Shown here piece after piece: positions 41,723 through 51,873 of a DNA stretch of 63,006 bases (the first letter of the stretch is position 1; the number at the start of each line of letters is the position of its first letter). The position numbers were made by a program, and so were the translations under genes. The stretch covers positions 1 through 63,006 of the forward strand of contig CAOKOL010000025.1 in NCBI GenBank assembly GCA_948470335.1. The letters run 5' to 3'. Source of the stretch: an uncultured Lachnospiraceae bacterium (lineage in GTDB: Bacteria; Bacillota; Clostridia; Lachnospirales; Lachnospiraceae). The notes under the pieces are model-generated. The model was not told where the DNA came from, ran no database searches, and worked only from the letters and a program-made list of their open reading frames with translations.

Positions 41723-42897
41723 ACTAAAATACCGCTTTCCTCAATGGCCCGGATTCCTCTTTCCATCACATCCTCGTCCTGTACCAGTGCCATCCGTACA
41801 TATCCTTCTCCCGAAGGACCAAAGGCGCTGCCCGGCGTTACCAGCACGCCGGCCCGGTCCAGAAGTTCCATCACAAAGGCATTCGACGCGTCGGGCCGGC
41901 CCAGAAAACGGGGCGGAAGCTTTGCCCATACAAACATGGTGGCCGGACATTTATCCACCTTCCAGCCGATGGAGGTTAACCCTTCGCACAGGACGTTTCT
42001 TCTGCGCTCATAGGCTTTTCTCACCGCCTCCACACAGGACTGATCTCCGGTAATTGCCGCTGCCGCCGCTTTCTGCACCGGAAGGAAAATCCCGTAATCA
42101 ATATTCGACTTTAACGCCGTAAGCTGTTCCACGATATCTGCATTTCCCAGACAGAATCCGATGCGTGCGCCGGCCATTCCGTAAGTTTTGGACAGAGAAT
42201 TAAACTCCACACCCACTTCCTTCGCTCCGGGGAACTTTAAGAAGCTGCCGCAGACCGCGCCGTCAAATACCAGCTCGCTGTAGGCATTGTCATGAAGTAC
42301 GATAATATCATATTTTCTGGCGAACGCAATCAATTCCTCATAGAAGGAATCGGGCGCCATAACCGTTGTCGGATTGTTGGGGTAGGAAACCACCATCAGC
42401 TTTGCCTGCCTTGCTACATCTTCCGGGATTTCCTTTAAGTCGATCACATAGCCGTTTTCTTCCCGCTGCGGCATATAATGCAGCTTTGCGCCCGCCAGCA
42501 CAGGCCCGTCCGCGAATACCGGATAGCAGGGATCGGGCACCAGCACCGTATCCCCCTCATCCACAATCGTCAGAGCGAAATGGGACAGGCCCTCCTGGGA
42601 ACCCATCAGCGCCACAATCTCTTTCCCCGGATCCAGCGTTACGCCATACCGGCGCGCATACCAGGCCGCCGCCGCGGTCCGCAGCTCATCCGTATCCCGG
42701 ATTGCGTACAGATAATTCTCTTTCTCCCTGGCCGCCTCTGCCAGTGCTTCCATAATATGAGGCGCCGGCGGAATATTCGGCGCGCCGATGCTTAAATCCA
42801 CTACGTTCTCCCCCCGGCTTAGTCTGTCTGCCTTTTTCTCTGCGAGAATCGAAAAAATACCTGTTCCAAAATGCTCCATTCGCTTAGAAAATTTCAT
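41719..42897 (-). CDS. Class I aminotransferase (DapL/AlaT-like)
   Basis: A 392-residue PLP enzyme. Landmarks are SIGAPNIPPAPH, SYPNNPTTVM, the PLP lysine in SLSKTYGMAGARIG and VRMALVQ near the end. The first two match LL-diaminopimelate or related aminotransferases, but specificity is not certain. ATG at 42897 with GGAGG upstream. Confidence 0.87.
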   Translation of the reverse strand: MKFSKRMEHFGTGIFSILAEKKADRLSRGENVVDLSIGAPNIPPAPHIMEALAEAAREKENYLYAIRDTDELRTAAAAWYARRYGVTLDPGKEIVALMGSQEGLSHFALTIVDEGDTVLVPDPCYPVFADGPVLAGAKLHYMPQREENGYVIDLKEIPEDVARQAKLMVVSYPNNPTTVMAPDSFYEELIAFARKYDIIVLHDNAYSELVFDGAVCGSFLKFPGAKEVGVEFNSLSKTYGMAGARIGFCLGNADIVEQLTALKSNIDYGIFLPVQKAAAAAITGDQSCVEAVRKAYERRRNVLCEGLTSIGWKVDKCPATMFVWAKLPPRFLGRPDASNAFVMELLDRAGVLVTPGSAFGPSGEGYVRMALVQDEDVMERGIRAIEESGILV

Positions 42898-42941
42898 GTT
42901 GTCCTCCAAAATATGTATGTAATCTCAGTCCTTTTGGCACA

Positions 42942-43181
42942 TTATAACACTCTCCCTTCCTTTTTTAAAGCGGTTCCTGCGGGATTCCCCGATTCCTGTT
43001 CCTTTATATGAATCAAATCCAGACAGGCCAGCAACTCTACGTTACGCTGCAGCTGCCCTATATTAATATCATTCTCCATACGGCTGATCTGTCTTACGGA
43101 ATATCCGGACAGCTCCGCCACTTCCTCCTGGGACAGATGTTTGCGCTGCCGTGCCTCCTTAAGATCCTTGCCGGTAATCAT
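42942..43181 (-). CDS. Small XRE helix-turn-helix protein
   Basis: A 79-residue protein with a classic helix-turn-helix (LSQEEVAELSGYSVRQISRMENDIN) and no effector domain. It lies immediately upstream of the aminotransferase gene and may regulate it. No further features. Confidence 0.8.
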   Translation of the reverse strand: MITGKDLKEARQRKHLSQEEVAELSGYSVRQISRMENDINIGQLQRNVELLACLDLIHIKEQESGNPAGTALKKEGRVL

Positions 43182-43301
43182 GAGCCAAACCGTTCCCCCT
43201 TTATCACTTTTTGTCGAATTTTGTCTGTTTTTATATTAATATATATGCCGCGATCCTGCCATGTCAATATTGTCCGGTTTGGAAAAATAATTACGAAATT
43301 G

Positions 43302-43340
43302 AATAAAAAGTTACCCCCGCCTTATCTTCAAAGGCGGGGG
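43302..43340 (-). terminator. Strong terminator after the coat protein gene
   Basis: CCCCCGCCTT pairs with AAGGCGGGGG around a 7-nt loop, then TAACTTTTTATT on the minus strand. Confidence 0.9.
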
Positions 43341-43347
43341 CATTGTG

Positions 43348-43602
43348 TTATGCGTTCATCTTGTCCTCAAATTTCTGTTTTACCTGCTGAATTTTCTTCT
43401 GCTCGGCTTTGTCCGTGGGATACCATCCCTTCTGCTCCATCTTCTGATAAATCTCGCTCTGCATTTTCAGAGACTCGTTCAGCGCATCATCAAAGGCGCA
43501 GTGAACATTTGAGGTATTGGATTCAATCGTACCGTGCAGGTACAGATCGCATACTCCCTTTGTGCTCATTAAAAGATCTTCCATCTTCTCTTTATCACCC
43601 AT
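43348..43602 (-). CDS. CotF-like spore coat protein
   Basis: An 84-residue helical protein with the coat-F-like segments MSTKGVCDLYLHGTIES and MQSEIYQKMEQKGWYP. These short proteins form a ferritin-like bundle and associate with the spore coat. A second short coat-like gene lies just upstream; the two probably form one unit ending at the strong terminator. Confidence 0.82.
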   Translation of the reverse strand: MGDKEKMEDLLMSTKGVCDLYLHGTIESNTSNVHCAFDDALNESLKMQSEIYQKMEQKGWYPTDKAEQKKIQQVKQKFEDKMNA

Positions 43603-43671
43603 TACAGATCTCCTTTCTGATTACCGGTTTCTTATTTCCTGATGTGGCTCCACGGCACATTTACTGTAAGC

Positions 43672-43845
43672 TCAGACCAGATTATAGAATTTGTTAAAGA
43701 GCTGCTGATGCCGTTCCTCCATCTCTCTGGCGAACTGGCGCAGTTCCGCGTCGGAAAGCTGGGAAGCGGTATCGCAGCATTTGGTTTTCAGAAAAGTTTC
43801 ATGACCTAGCGCATCTTCTAAATAAGACAATTCTTTCGGGCTCAT
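43672..43845 (-). CDS. 57-residue coat-associated protein
   Basis: Begins MSPKELSYLEDALGHETFLKTK and ends LFNKFYNLV, helical, similar in character to the first half of CotF-like proteins. GGAAAGGATGAAAGG precedes the ATG. It is one gene upstream of the longer coat protein, which it may partner. Confidence 0.65.
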   Translation of the reverse strand: MSPKELSYLEDALGHETFLKTKCCDTASQLSDAELRQFAREMEERHQQLFNKFYNLV

Positions 43846-43947
43846 CCTTTCATCCTTTCCCGGACAGAAGAATTTTGGAATTCTGTCCTGTGTTAGATAG
43901 TCTGTCCGGAAAAAATGAAAACTATAGATGAAGATTTTTCAAATTTT

Positions 43948-45993
43948 TTAAATTTCCGCGCATCTTCGCAGCAGTATACTGCTGTATGCGCCAAGCTGAA
44001 GCTGAATCATACCGTCATGAGCCTCAAAACAAATCCGGCCCACATTATAGCCGTTTTCATCGGTAAGCATCAGCCGCTCCATCTCATCACCGTCTTCCAC
44101 GCCCACTTCCCATACGGGGATTTTTACCGTTTTTTCAGAGGCATTGTTATTTAACGCAACAATCAGAATATTCTCCCCTACAAACCGGCCATAGGCAATC
44201 ACGCCGTATTCCGCGGTCAGAGGCTTCCAGGAGCCTGTACGCAGCGCTTCATTATTCTTTCGGATATAAATCAGGCTGCGGTGAAATTCAATCAGCTCAT
44301 GATTTTCTCTGCCCCAGGGGTAGGTTCTCCGGTTGTCAGGATCCGTAAAGCCGCATAAGCCGGCCTCGTCCCCATAATAGATAGTGGGAGCCCCCGGCCA
44401 GGTCATCTGGATCATCACAGCTTCTCTGAACACGCCCAGATTTACATCCTCGTCGGCCTCCTCGCTGGTCAAATCCCCCAGCCTCCCCACCTTATGATTG
44501 GTTCTGGTCAGAAAACGGGAATGGTCATGATTGGAAAGCTCGTTCATCGCCGTCAGGAGAGAGGACTGATGGAAAGCGTTCATATTCCAGACCATGGCAT
44601 GAAAAAAAGCTTCCGCATTATTCAAAAGCCCTTCCTCATAGTGATCGCTGTGCTTTTCCATCCCTGTGAGAAACCAGGATACCGGCTCCATAAAGGCATC
44701 ATAGTTCATCACGGTATCCCATTCGCCCCCCTGCAGCCAAGCTACCGGACTTCCGTAATGCTCCGCAATAATCACCGCCTCCGGATTTGCCTTCTTCACA
44801 TTCCTGCGGAATTCCCTCCAGAACCTGTGATTATATTCCTCGCTGTGCCCCAGGTCCGCCGCCACATCCAGACGCCATCCGTCAGCACTGTAAGGCGGAG
44901 AAACCCATTTCCTTGCAATTCCCATGATATAGTCAGCCAGATTGGCCGACTGCTCATAATTCAGTTTGGGCAGCGTATCGTGACTCCACCATCCGTCGTA
45001 GGCCGCATTATAAGGCCACTGATCCTCATAAAACTGAAAAAAATCTTTATAAGGGCTGTCCGCAGACACATAAGCCCCCGGCGCATATCCCTCCTGCCCC
45101 TCATAAATCCGCTCTCTGTCCATCCATTTGTTAAAAGAACCGCAGTGATTGAACACGCCGTCGATCACCACAAACATTCCGCGCCGGTGGGCTTCCTCTG
45201 TCAGCCGGGCAAACAGTTCATTACTGGCTTTTAAATTTCTCTCAGTCGTAACGCGCCGGATATATTTGTCCGACTGACGATTATCAGCGGCTGTCTCATC
45301 CTCCTCCAGCACGCCGTCGCAGTCCTCCAGGATCACGCCCAGATGCGGGTCCACATTATCATAATCCTGAATATCATATTTATGATTGGAGGGAGAAACA
45401 AAAATAGGGTTCAGATATAGTGCCTCCACACCCAGATCCTGAAGATAATCCAGCTTATCCAAAATGCCTTTCAGATCACCGCCGTAAAAATTCCGGACAT
45501 CCATGGAAGACGGCGGCTGATACCAGTCATCGATCTTTTTCACATGACACCCGTCAATATAGGCATACTCGTCATTCACTACGTCATTCGTCGGGTCGCC
45601 GTTGCAGAAGCGGTCGGTAAAAATCTGATAAAAGACAGCTCCCTTTGCCCACTGAGGCGTTTTCATCCCCGGCAGAATCCAGAATCTGCATTCCAGATAA
45701 GGCTCGTCGGACACACCCACTTTTGTGTAGTAACAAACCTGCTCCCCTTTTACAATCTTAAAATAATAGGCATACCGTGACTCCCGCAGCGGAATCGTCA
45801 ATGAATAATAATCAAAAACGCCATAGGAAAAAGATTTTTCCATTTTCAGGCGGACGCCTCTGTGAATCAGCCATACATGGTCCACATCACCGGCCGCCGT
45901 GCGGAACCGAATCGTTACCGGCTGATTGATCTCCGGCTCTGCAGGGATTCTATATTCCGAACTTTCATCTGAAAAAAGTGCGCGCTTATTCAT
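43948..45993 (-). CDS. GH13 alpha-amylase (maltogenic amylase/neopullulanase-like)
   Basis: A 681-residue cytosolic enzyme. It has an N-terminal CBM34-like domain (1-115), a TIM barrel with catalytic Asp in DGWRLDVA, acid/base Glu in VIIAEHYGS and third Asp in LSNHDHSRF, and a C-terminal beta domain. It degrades maltodextrins or glycogen-type glucans. No signal peptide, so it acts inside the cell. It follows ftsH by 35 bp. Confidence 0.92.
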   Translation of the reverse strand: MNKRALFSDESSEYRIPAEPEINQPVTIRFRTAAGDVDHVWLIHRGVRLKMEKSFSYGVFDYYSLTIPLRESRYAYYFKIVKGEQVCYYTKVGVSDEPYLECRFWILPGMKTPQWAKGAVFYQIFTDRFCNGDPTNDVVNDEYAYIDGCHVKKIDDWYQPPSSMDVRNFYGGDLKGILDKLDYLQDLGVEALYLNPIFVSPSNHKYDIQDYDNVDPHLGVILEDCDGVLEEDETAADNRQSDKYIRRVTTERNLKASNELFARLTEEAHRRGMFVVIDGVFNHCGSFNKWMDRERIYEGQEGYAPGAYVSADSPYKDFFQFYEDQWPYNAAYDGWWSHDTLPKLNYEQSANLADYIMGIARKWVSPPYSADGWRLDVAADLGHSEEYNHRFWREFRRNVKKANPEAVIIAEHYGSPVAWLQGGEWDTVMNYDAFMEPVSWFLTGMEKHSDHYEEGLLNNAEAFFHAMVWNMNAFHQSSLLTAMNELSNHDHSRFLTRTNHKVGRLGDLTSEEADEDVNLGVFREAVMIQMTWPGAPTIYYGDEAGLCGFTDPDNRRTYPWGRENHELIEFHRSLIYIRKNNEALRTGSWKPLTAEYGVIAYGRFVGENILIVALNNNASEKTVKIPVWEVGVEDGDEMERLMLTDENGYNVGRICFEAHDGMIQLQLGAYSSILLRRCAEI

Positions 45994-46028
45994 AAAGCCA
46001 CATCGCCTGCTCTTTCTCTTAAAATTAT

Positions 46029-47873
46029 TTACTCATTCAGCCCCGCGGCTTCTTCCACAACGGCTTTCGGCGCAAACAGCGCCTCAAACTCGGCTCTGCT
46101 GATCTTTTCCTTCTCAATCAAAAGCCGCGCACAGGCATCCAGCACATTCCGGTGTGCCAGAATCAACTCCCTGGCTTTCCCATAACACTCGTCGATAATC
46201 CGCTTTACTTCCTCATCAATCATGGACGCCACAGATTCCCCGTAGCTTCTGGTATGGGCCAGATCTCTTCCGATAAATACTTCGTCGTCGTCATCTCCGT
46301 AATGGATCATACCCACTCTGTCAGACATGCCGTATTTCGTAACCATGGCTCTGGCCGTGGACGTCGCCTGCTTGATATCCTGAGAAGCGCCGGTTGTGAT
46401 ATCGTCAAAAACCAGCTCCTCCGCAATTCTTCCGCCCAGACTCACCATAATGTCCTGCAGCATTTTACCCCTTGTGTTAAATATATCATCCTGCTCCGGC
46501 TGGGGCATCGTATAGCCGGCGGCGCTCATTCCTGTGGGAATAATAGACACCGTATGAACAGGCCCCACATCCGGCAGCACATGGAACAGAATCGCATGAC
46601 CGGACTCGTGAAAAGCCGTAATTCTTTTTTCTTTCTCCGACACAACCTTGCTCTTTTTCTCCGCACCGATGCCTACTTTAATAAAAGAACGGTTGATATC
46701 TCCCTGACAGACCACGGCCCGGTCCTCCCTGGCCGCCAGAATCGCCGCTTCATTCATCAGATTTTCCAGATCCGCGCCGGTGAATCCGGAAGTGGAAAGG
46801 GCCACCTTATGGAGATCCACGTCGTCGGACAGCGGTTTTTTCGCCGCGTGAACGGAAAGAATTTCTTCCCGTCCTCTCACATCCGGACGGCCTACGCCTA
46901 CTTTTCTGTCAAAACGGCCGGGACGCAGAATGGCGGGGTCCAGAATATCCACCCGGTTGGTGGCCGCCAGAACGATAATGCCCTCATTGACGCCGAAGCC
47001 GTCCATCTCTACCAGCAACTGATTCAGTGTCTGTTCCCGCTCGTCGTGGCCGCCGCCCATTCCGGCGCCCCTTCTTCTGGCCACAGCGTCGATTTCGTCG
47101 ATAAACACGATACAGGGAGCGTTTCTCTTTGCCTCCTCAAACAGATCCCGGACACGGGAAGCGCCCACGCCCACAAACATCTCCACAAAGTCAGAACCGG
47201 AAATGCTGAAAAACGGTACGCCCGCTTCCCCCGCAACGGCTTTGGCAAGCAAAGTCTTACCGGTTCCGGGAGGGCCCACCAGCAGAACACCTTTCGGAAT
47301 CCTGGCCCCTACCTGAATATATTTCTCAGGATTTTTCAGGAAATCCACGATTTCCTCCAGATCCTCTTTTTCCTCTTTCAGCCCTGCCACATCTTTAAAC
47401 GTAACCAGCCTGGAACCGTCCGCCATCCGGGCCCGGCTCTTGCCGAAATTCATCATCTTATTTCCGCCGCCGCCCTGCATGGCCTGATTGTTCAGCATCA
47501 CCACCAGAACCGCCACGATCACCATGCCTGCCAGAATCGGCAGCACCACGATCAGAAACAGATTATCCTTCTGAACATTGTTTACATTGACAACGATTCC
47601 AGCTTCATTCAAACGGTCAAATTCCCGATTCACATCCGTCACATACAACTGTTTTTCTCCGCCGTCCTTTGTATCAATGGTGATCTTGCCGGTAGGCGTT
47701 TCCGCGTTCGGCGTCACCGTGGCTGTCACCACGTCACCCTGTTCCACCGCCGTTATATATTCATTATAGCTGCAGAGCTCACCCAGCATAAAACTCTGTC
47801 TGGCAAATGATAAAAACAGCATTACCAACAGCATAAGACCAAGGTAAAACCCAAATCCTCTCTGCACTCTCAA
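46029..47873 (-). CDS. ftsH: ATP-dependent zinc metalloprotease FtsH
   Basis: A 614-residue membrane protease: two transmembrane helices (about 7-25 and 107-127), AAA domain with Walker A GPPGTGKT, Walker B VFIDEIDA, and zinc site HESGH. It degrades membrane and regulatory proteins. The TTG start follows AAGGAGGTACGCAG. It lies downstream of hpt, the conserved Firmicutes order tilS-hpt-ftsH. Confidence 0.97.
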   Translation of the reverse strand: MRVQRGFGFYLGLMLLVMLFLSFARQSFMLGELCSYNEYITAVEQGDVVTATVTPNAETPTGKITIDTKDGGEKQLYVTDVNREFDRLNEAGIVVNVNNVQKDNLFLIVVLPILAGMVIVAVLVVMLNNQAMQGGGGNKMMNFGKSRARMADGSRLVTFKDVAGLKEEKEDLEEIVDFLKNPEKYIQVGARIPKGVLLVGPPGTGKTLLAKAVAGEAGVPFFSISGSDFVEMFVGVGASRVRDLFEEAKRNAPCIVFIDEIDAVARRRGAGMGGGHDEREQTLNQLLVEMDGFGVNEGIIVLAATNRVDILDPAILRPGRFDRKVGVGRPDVRGREEILSVHAAKKPLSDDVDLHKVALSTSGFTGADLENLMNEAAILAAREDRAVVCQGDINRSFIKVGIGAEKKSKVVSEKEKRITAFHESGHAILFHVLPDVGPVHTVSIIPTGMSAAGYTMPQPEQDDIFNTRGKMLQDIMVSLGGRIAEELVFDDITTGASQDIKQATSTARAMVTKYGMSDRVGMIHYGDDDDEVFIGRDLAHTRSYGESVASMIDEEVKRIIDECYGKARELILAHRNVLDACARLLIEKEKISRAEFEALFAPKAVVEEAAGLNE

Positions 47874-47907
47874 CTGCGTACCTCCTTAACAACAAAGCTG
47901 CCTGCCA

Positions 47908-48435
47908 TCAGTCGTCAAATTCCACCACTCCGATATAAGGAAGGTTTCGATATTTCTGGTCATAATCCAGCCCATACCCCACTACAAATTCATCGGGTAT
48001 GGAAAAGCCCACATAATCCACTTTTACGTCCCTGACTCTTCTGGAAGGCTTATCCAGAAGCGTACAGACTTTCAGGCTGGCCGGATTCCTCATCTTCAGA
48101 ATCTCCAGCAGACAGGACAGCGTATTCCCTGAGTCAATAATATCCTCCACCAGCAAAACCTCTTTTCCCTCAAGCGGCTCATCCAGATCTTTCTTAATCT
48201 TTACATGGCCGCTGGACTCTGTTCCGCCGCCATAGCTGGATACCGCCATAAAATCAAAGGAAACCGGAACCGTAATCCGTTTCGCCAGCTCACAGGTAAA
48301 ACTCACGCCGCCTTTTAAAACACAGATCAGATGCACGCTTTTTCCTTTATACTCCTCGCTGATCTGACGGCCGATCTCATTGATTCTTTCATCTACCTGA
48401 TCTTCTGGCAGCAATACCCGTATTCTCTCACTCAT
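47908..48435 (-). CDS. hpt: Hypoxanthine phosphoribosyltransferase
   Basis: A 175-residue purine salvage enzyme that makes IMP or GMP from hypoxanthine or guanine with PRPP. The PRPP-binding motif appears as VLLVEDIIDSGNTL near residue 95, and the C-terminal VDYVGFSIPDEFVVGYGLDY is diagnostic. Its start lies four bases from the tilS stop codon. Confidence 0.96.
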   Translation of the reverse strand: MSERIRVLLPEDQVDERINEIGRQISEEYKGKSVHLICVLKGGVSFTCELAKRITVPVSFDFMAVSSYGGGTESSGHVKIKKDLDEPLEGKEVLLVEDIIDSGNTLSCLLEILKMRNPASLKVCTLLDKPSRRVRDVKVDYVGFSIPDEFVVGYGLDYDQKYRNLPYIGVVEFDD

Positions 48436-48439
48436 CCTG

Positions 48440-49954
48440 CTATACCTTCCTCATCTGTACCTGTAATATGGTCTTCGTATGTTCCGTAACTTTATATTTT
48501 TCGCTGACACGGTAGCCTACAATCCAGAGAATATGACTTCCGTCCGCCAGCAGACAAATCCGGTCCCGGTCCTCCCGGGGGATTTTCTCATCAATCATAA
48601 ACGCCTTTACCGTCTTCTTTCCGTACCCGGGCATAATCCGGATATAATCGCCGGTTTTTCTGGTTCTGACCGACAAAGTATTTTTTATTTTATCATAATC
48701 AAACCATTTCGTATACATCTTTTCAGGAATTTTTTCACAGCCATTCCGGGACAATAACTGAAAACACAAAATTCCCGGAGGAGAAAAATCATCGAAGATT
48801 TCCTGCTCAGACGGAAAAACTTTCACGCTGATTTCTTTCCTTTCCGAAAAATCAGCTTCCCGGCCTGCCGGCCTGTCCCGCCGTTTTCTGCGTTTTCCCA
48901 AAACCAGGCTGTCATACCGCCGCCAGGCCCACAGATGCCCCGGAAGCTGTACCGCCGCGTTATGCTCCTGTTCCAGCAGTCCGTCTATCAGAAACAGATG
49001 CTTTCCGGAAAGATTGTTCAGCGCCCCTCTGGCCATGTCCGAAAGCTCTCTGTTTTCCTGATTTACTTTGGACAGCGCCAGCAGATAAACCTGCATCCGC
49101 AGCGCCCTGTGGGCATCTCTCAAAGCCGCTACGGGCAGTATCGTCCGCCCCTCATCTGTCTCTGCATTCTGAGAGATCCACCGTTTTGCTTCCAGCTCCA
49201 TCCACTGCCTGACTTCGCCGATCATTTCCGCCGTCCGGCAAATATGCTCCGACGCTTTGGAATTGATCTGCTGAAGCTTTGGAATAATGTCAAGGCGAAG
49301 CCTGTTCCGCGTATATGCCGGCAGCCAGTTGGTTTCATCCTGACACCAGGAAATCTGCCGCCGTTTCAGATAGGCCTCAATCTCTTTTTTTGCGCAGCAG
49401 AGCAGCGGGCGGATCAGACCTCTGCCTGCCGGCGTCATTCCGCCAAGCCCCGCAAGGCCTGTTCCCCGGATCAGATTCCACAGGACAGTTTCCGCATTGT
49501 CATCCCTGTGATGAGCCACCGCAATCACATCCGCCGACTGTTCTTCCCTGACACGGCGCAGAATCCGATAACGGACAATCCGGCCTGCCTCCTCCTCGGA
49601 AAGCCCCTGGTTTTTTGCATAACCGGGCACGTCTTCCCGGAAAACCAGACAGGGAAGTCCCAGTGAGCGGCACAGCTTTTCTGTTTCCCGGGCATCCCGG
49701 TCCGCGTTTTCGCCCCGGATTCCGTGGTGAATATGAACTGCCGTAATCCGCAGATTCAGAACAGACCGAAACCCATACAGCAGAAAAAGGAGGCACACAG
49801 AGTCAGCGCCTCCCGATACCCCCGTAATCACATGGCATCCGGAATGTAAAAGCCTGTTTTTCAACATATAATCGTATACTTTATTCTCCAGCGGATCCGC
49901 AAAAGAACAGGCCTTCTGCGGATTCTGCCGGTTTTTTTCTTCTGCCTGAACCAT
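48440..49954 (-). CDS. tilS: tRNA(Ile)-lysidine synthase
   Basis: A 504-residue enzyme that adds lysine to C34 of tRNA-Ile(CAU). The PP-loop SGGADS motif lies in GVSGGADSVCLL near residue 47, with HIHHGIRG and HHRDDNAETVL following. The C-terminal TilS domain (RTRKTGDYIRIMPG, DRDRICLL) is present. Part of the tilS-hpt-ftsH unit. Confidence 0.95.
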   Translation of the reverse strand: MVQAEEKNRQNPQKACSFADPLENKVYDYMLKNRLLHSGCHVITGVSGGADSVCLLFLLYGFRSVLNLRITAVHIHHGIRGENADRDARETEKLCRSLGLPCLVFREDVPGYAKNQGLSEEEAGRIVRYRILRRVREEQSADVIAVAHHRDDNAETVLWNLIRGTGLAGLGGMTPAGRGLIRPLLCCAKKEIEAYLKRRQISWCQDETNWLPAYTRNRLRLDIIPKLQQINSKASEHICRTAEMIGEVRQWMELEAKRWISQNAETDEGRTILPVAALRDAHRALRMQVYLLALSKVNQENRELSDMARGALNNLSGKHLFLIDGLLEQEHNAAVQLPGHLWAWRRYDSLVLGKRRKRRDRPAGREADFSERKEISVKVFPSEQEIFDDFSPPGILCFQLLSRNGCEKIPEKMYTKWFDYDKIKNTLSVRTRKTGDYIRIMPGYGKKTVKAFMIDEKIPREDRDRICLLADGSHILWIVGYRVSEKYKVTEHTKTILQVQMRKV

Positions 49955-49991
49955 GATACCCCCATAAAATTTTACGGAACAAAGTACTCAT

Positions 49992-51656
49992 TTATTTTCT
50001 CCATACCGAGGCCACAAGCACCGTCATATCATCCTTTGCCTCACTGCCGGACAAAGCCACAGACAGAGCTTCGGAGGAAAGTTCTTTCGGATTCTGAGCA
50101 GGACAGGCACGCAGGAAATCCTTAAACGCTTCTTCTTTATCCTCCCCTTCCATCCCTTCCAACACGCCGTCCGTCACCATAACAATCAGATCTCCGGCCT
50201 GTAACTGGAAAAAAGAAGAGTCCGGCGTTATTCCGCCGAGAATCCCCGCCGGAAGCATTGGCGCGTCCAGCACCTCCACCTGACTGCGGCGTTTGATAAA
50301 CGTGGGACAGGCCCCCTGTTTTAACAGCTCGCATCTGGCCGTATGCCTGTCCACCACACATACGTCCAGTGTGGTAGGGTGCTGCTCCTCCCTGCATAAC
50401 ACCATGGCCGAATTCACAATTCTGGCCGAGGTCGGAACGGAAAAACCGGCTTCCAGCAACTGTTCCATCAGATCCGTAACCATCTCACTCTCGGCAAACG
50501 CATTCTCTCCGGAACCCATGCCGTCGGAAAGACAGAGCAGAATTTTCCCCATCGGAAGAAGGGCCGTGGAAAAGGTATCTCCTGAAATCACTTCCTCCTC
50601 CTTTGTCTGTCTGGCTACGGCGGTAAGGATGCGGAAGCCTGCCTCTTCTTCTAACTTGACTGTCACCGGCTCCCCGGCCACCACAGACCGGCCGTCGAGA
50701 GAAGGGCAAAAGCGGCGGCCTGTCCCTCTGGTCATCATCTCCGATATTTCCTTGGCCGTCAGATACCTGCCCTTTTTTGTCGAAAGGGTCAGGTAAGCCT
50801 CCTGCCTTCCATTCTCATATTCCAAAACCTGCAGATGACTGAGGAACAGCTTCTGGCGCCTGAACTGCCTTTTAATCGCATCCTCCACCGAGACAGTGAT
50901 ATCCCGTACCCCGGCCACCTCTCCGGCCACCTTTGCCACCATAGCGCCCATCTCATGGAACTGATCGCCTATGGCCCGCTGGCTTTCAAAGTAGCGGTTT
51001 TTCCACTCCATATTCTCCGGTTCCTGTTCCAGAACGGTACATGCCGTCTGATCGTCCTTCCCGCGGCAGCTCAAACCAAAGGTCTGGGCCAGCTTTTCAA
51101 GGGCCTCCGCCAAAAGCATCAGTCTGCGGGCCGAAACCTGATCGCCTGCCAGAACGCCCGGATGCATGTCCGCAGTTTCTTTCTGCACCTTCCTTTTTAC
51201 CAGCCGGCCGGGCAGTACCGCAAAAAGCGCCAGTGCAAACAGCAGTTCTCCGATATATGCCTGAATCGCCGGCGTCTCGGTCAATGCGCTGATTCCCACG
51301 GCGGCGGCCAGACAGCCGGCGGCGCTGCCCAGCTTGCCCAGACAGCCAAACATGCCTGCGCATACGCCGGTTACACAACTGATTCCAAGCAGAGCCATAT
51401 CCTCCGTACGCAGCGTCTGGACCACGCCGCAGATCATTCCGACCAGCGCGCCTGCGCCCATGCCGTACCTGCTGCCGGCCACTGTCACCGCGAAATACAA
51501 AAGCACGCCGGCCGCCTGGGCAAGCGCCGGACTCCCCATCAGAAAACTGCATAAAAATATCCCGGTAAATACGACGGCCGCACAGCGGAATATCCACCAT
51601 TCCAGTTTATTTTTGTCGGCCAGCTTTTCATCGATTCTTTTTTCTTCCAATTCCAT
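49992..51656 (-). CDS. spoIIE: Short SpoIIE-type PP2C phosphatase
   Basis: A 554-residue protein with about five membrane helices (about 24-160) and a C-terminal PP2C-type domain (LCLSDGMGSGENA, DLIVMVTDGVLEG, DDMTVLVASVW). SpoIIE dephosphorylates SpoIIAA to activate sigma-F in the forespore. Bacillus SpoIIE is 827 residues with ten helices, so this version is shortened. Start at 51656 after GGGGGAG. Upstream lies a Spo0A-type promoter. Context with divIC and yabPQ supports the call. Confidence 0.85.
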   Translation of the reverse strand: MELEEKRIDEKLADKNKLEWWIFRCAAVVFTGIFLCSFLMGSPALAQAAGVLLYFAVTVAGSRYGMGAGALVGMICGVVQTLRTEDMALLGISCVTGVCAGMFGCLGKLGSAAGCLAAAVGISALTETPAIQAYIGELLFALALFAVLPGRLVKRKVQKETADMHPGVLAGDQVSARRLMLLAEALEKLAQTFGLSCRGKDDQTACTVLEQEPENMEWKNRYFESQRAIGDQFHEMGAMVAKVAGEVAGVRDITVSVEDAIKRQFRRQKLFLSHLQVLEYENGRQEAYLTLSTKKGRYLTAKEISEMMTRGTGRRFCPSLDGRSVVAGEPVTVKLEEEAGFRILTAVARQTKEEEVISGDTFSTALLPMGKILLCLSDGMGSGENAFAESEMVTDLMEQLLEAGFSVPTSARIVNSAMVLCREEQHPTTLDVCVVDRHTARCELLKQGACPTFIKRRSQVEVLDAPMLPAGILGGITPDSSFFQLQAGDLIVMVTDGVLEGMEGEDKEEAFKDFLRACPAQNPKELSSEALSVALSGSEAKDDMTVLVASVWRK

Positions 51657-51713
51657 TCGCCGCTCCCCCTGACTGTCATCATATGATTTCCAGTTTTTTC
51701 CTGACAGCTTACC

Positions 51714-51780
51714 ATTATATCCGGGGAGCCCTGCGTAATTTGTCACAACCGGGCGGAAATCAAAAAAAGTTTTCGACAAA
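51714..51780 (-). promoter_or_regulatory. Spo0A-type promoter of spoIIE
   Basis: -10 TATAAT (51714-51719) and -35 GTGACA (51741-51746) are separated by 21 bp, longer than normal, as in Bacillus spoIIE and spoIIG promoters. A 0A box, TTTGTCGAAA, lies at 51771-51780. All on the minus strand. Confidence 0.65.
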
Positions 51781-51873
51781 AAATCTCTCCGAACCGTTCT
51801 GAATGGCCCGCAGAGATTTTGCCTCATTGCTTCCTGCATTTATTCTATTCACTCCGCAGACCGGCGGTATCGC

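Noticed and set aside
43900..43945. Repeated GGACAGA/TCTGTCC segments between GH13 and the coat gene as a terminator
   Set aside because: Hairpins are possible, but the T-run lies on the wrong side for either direction.
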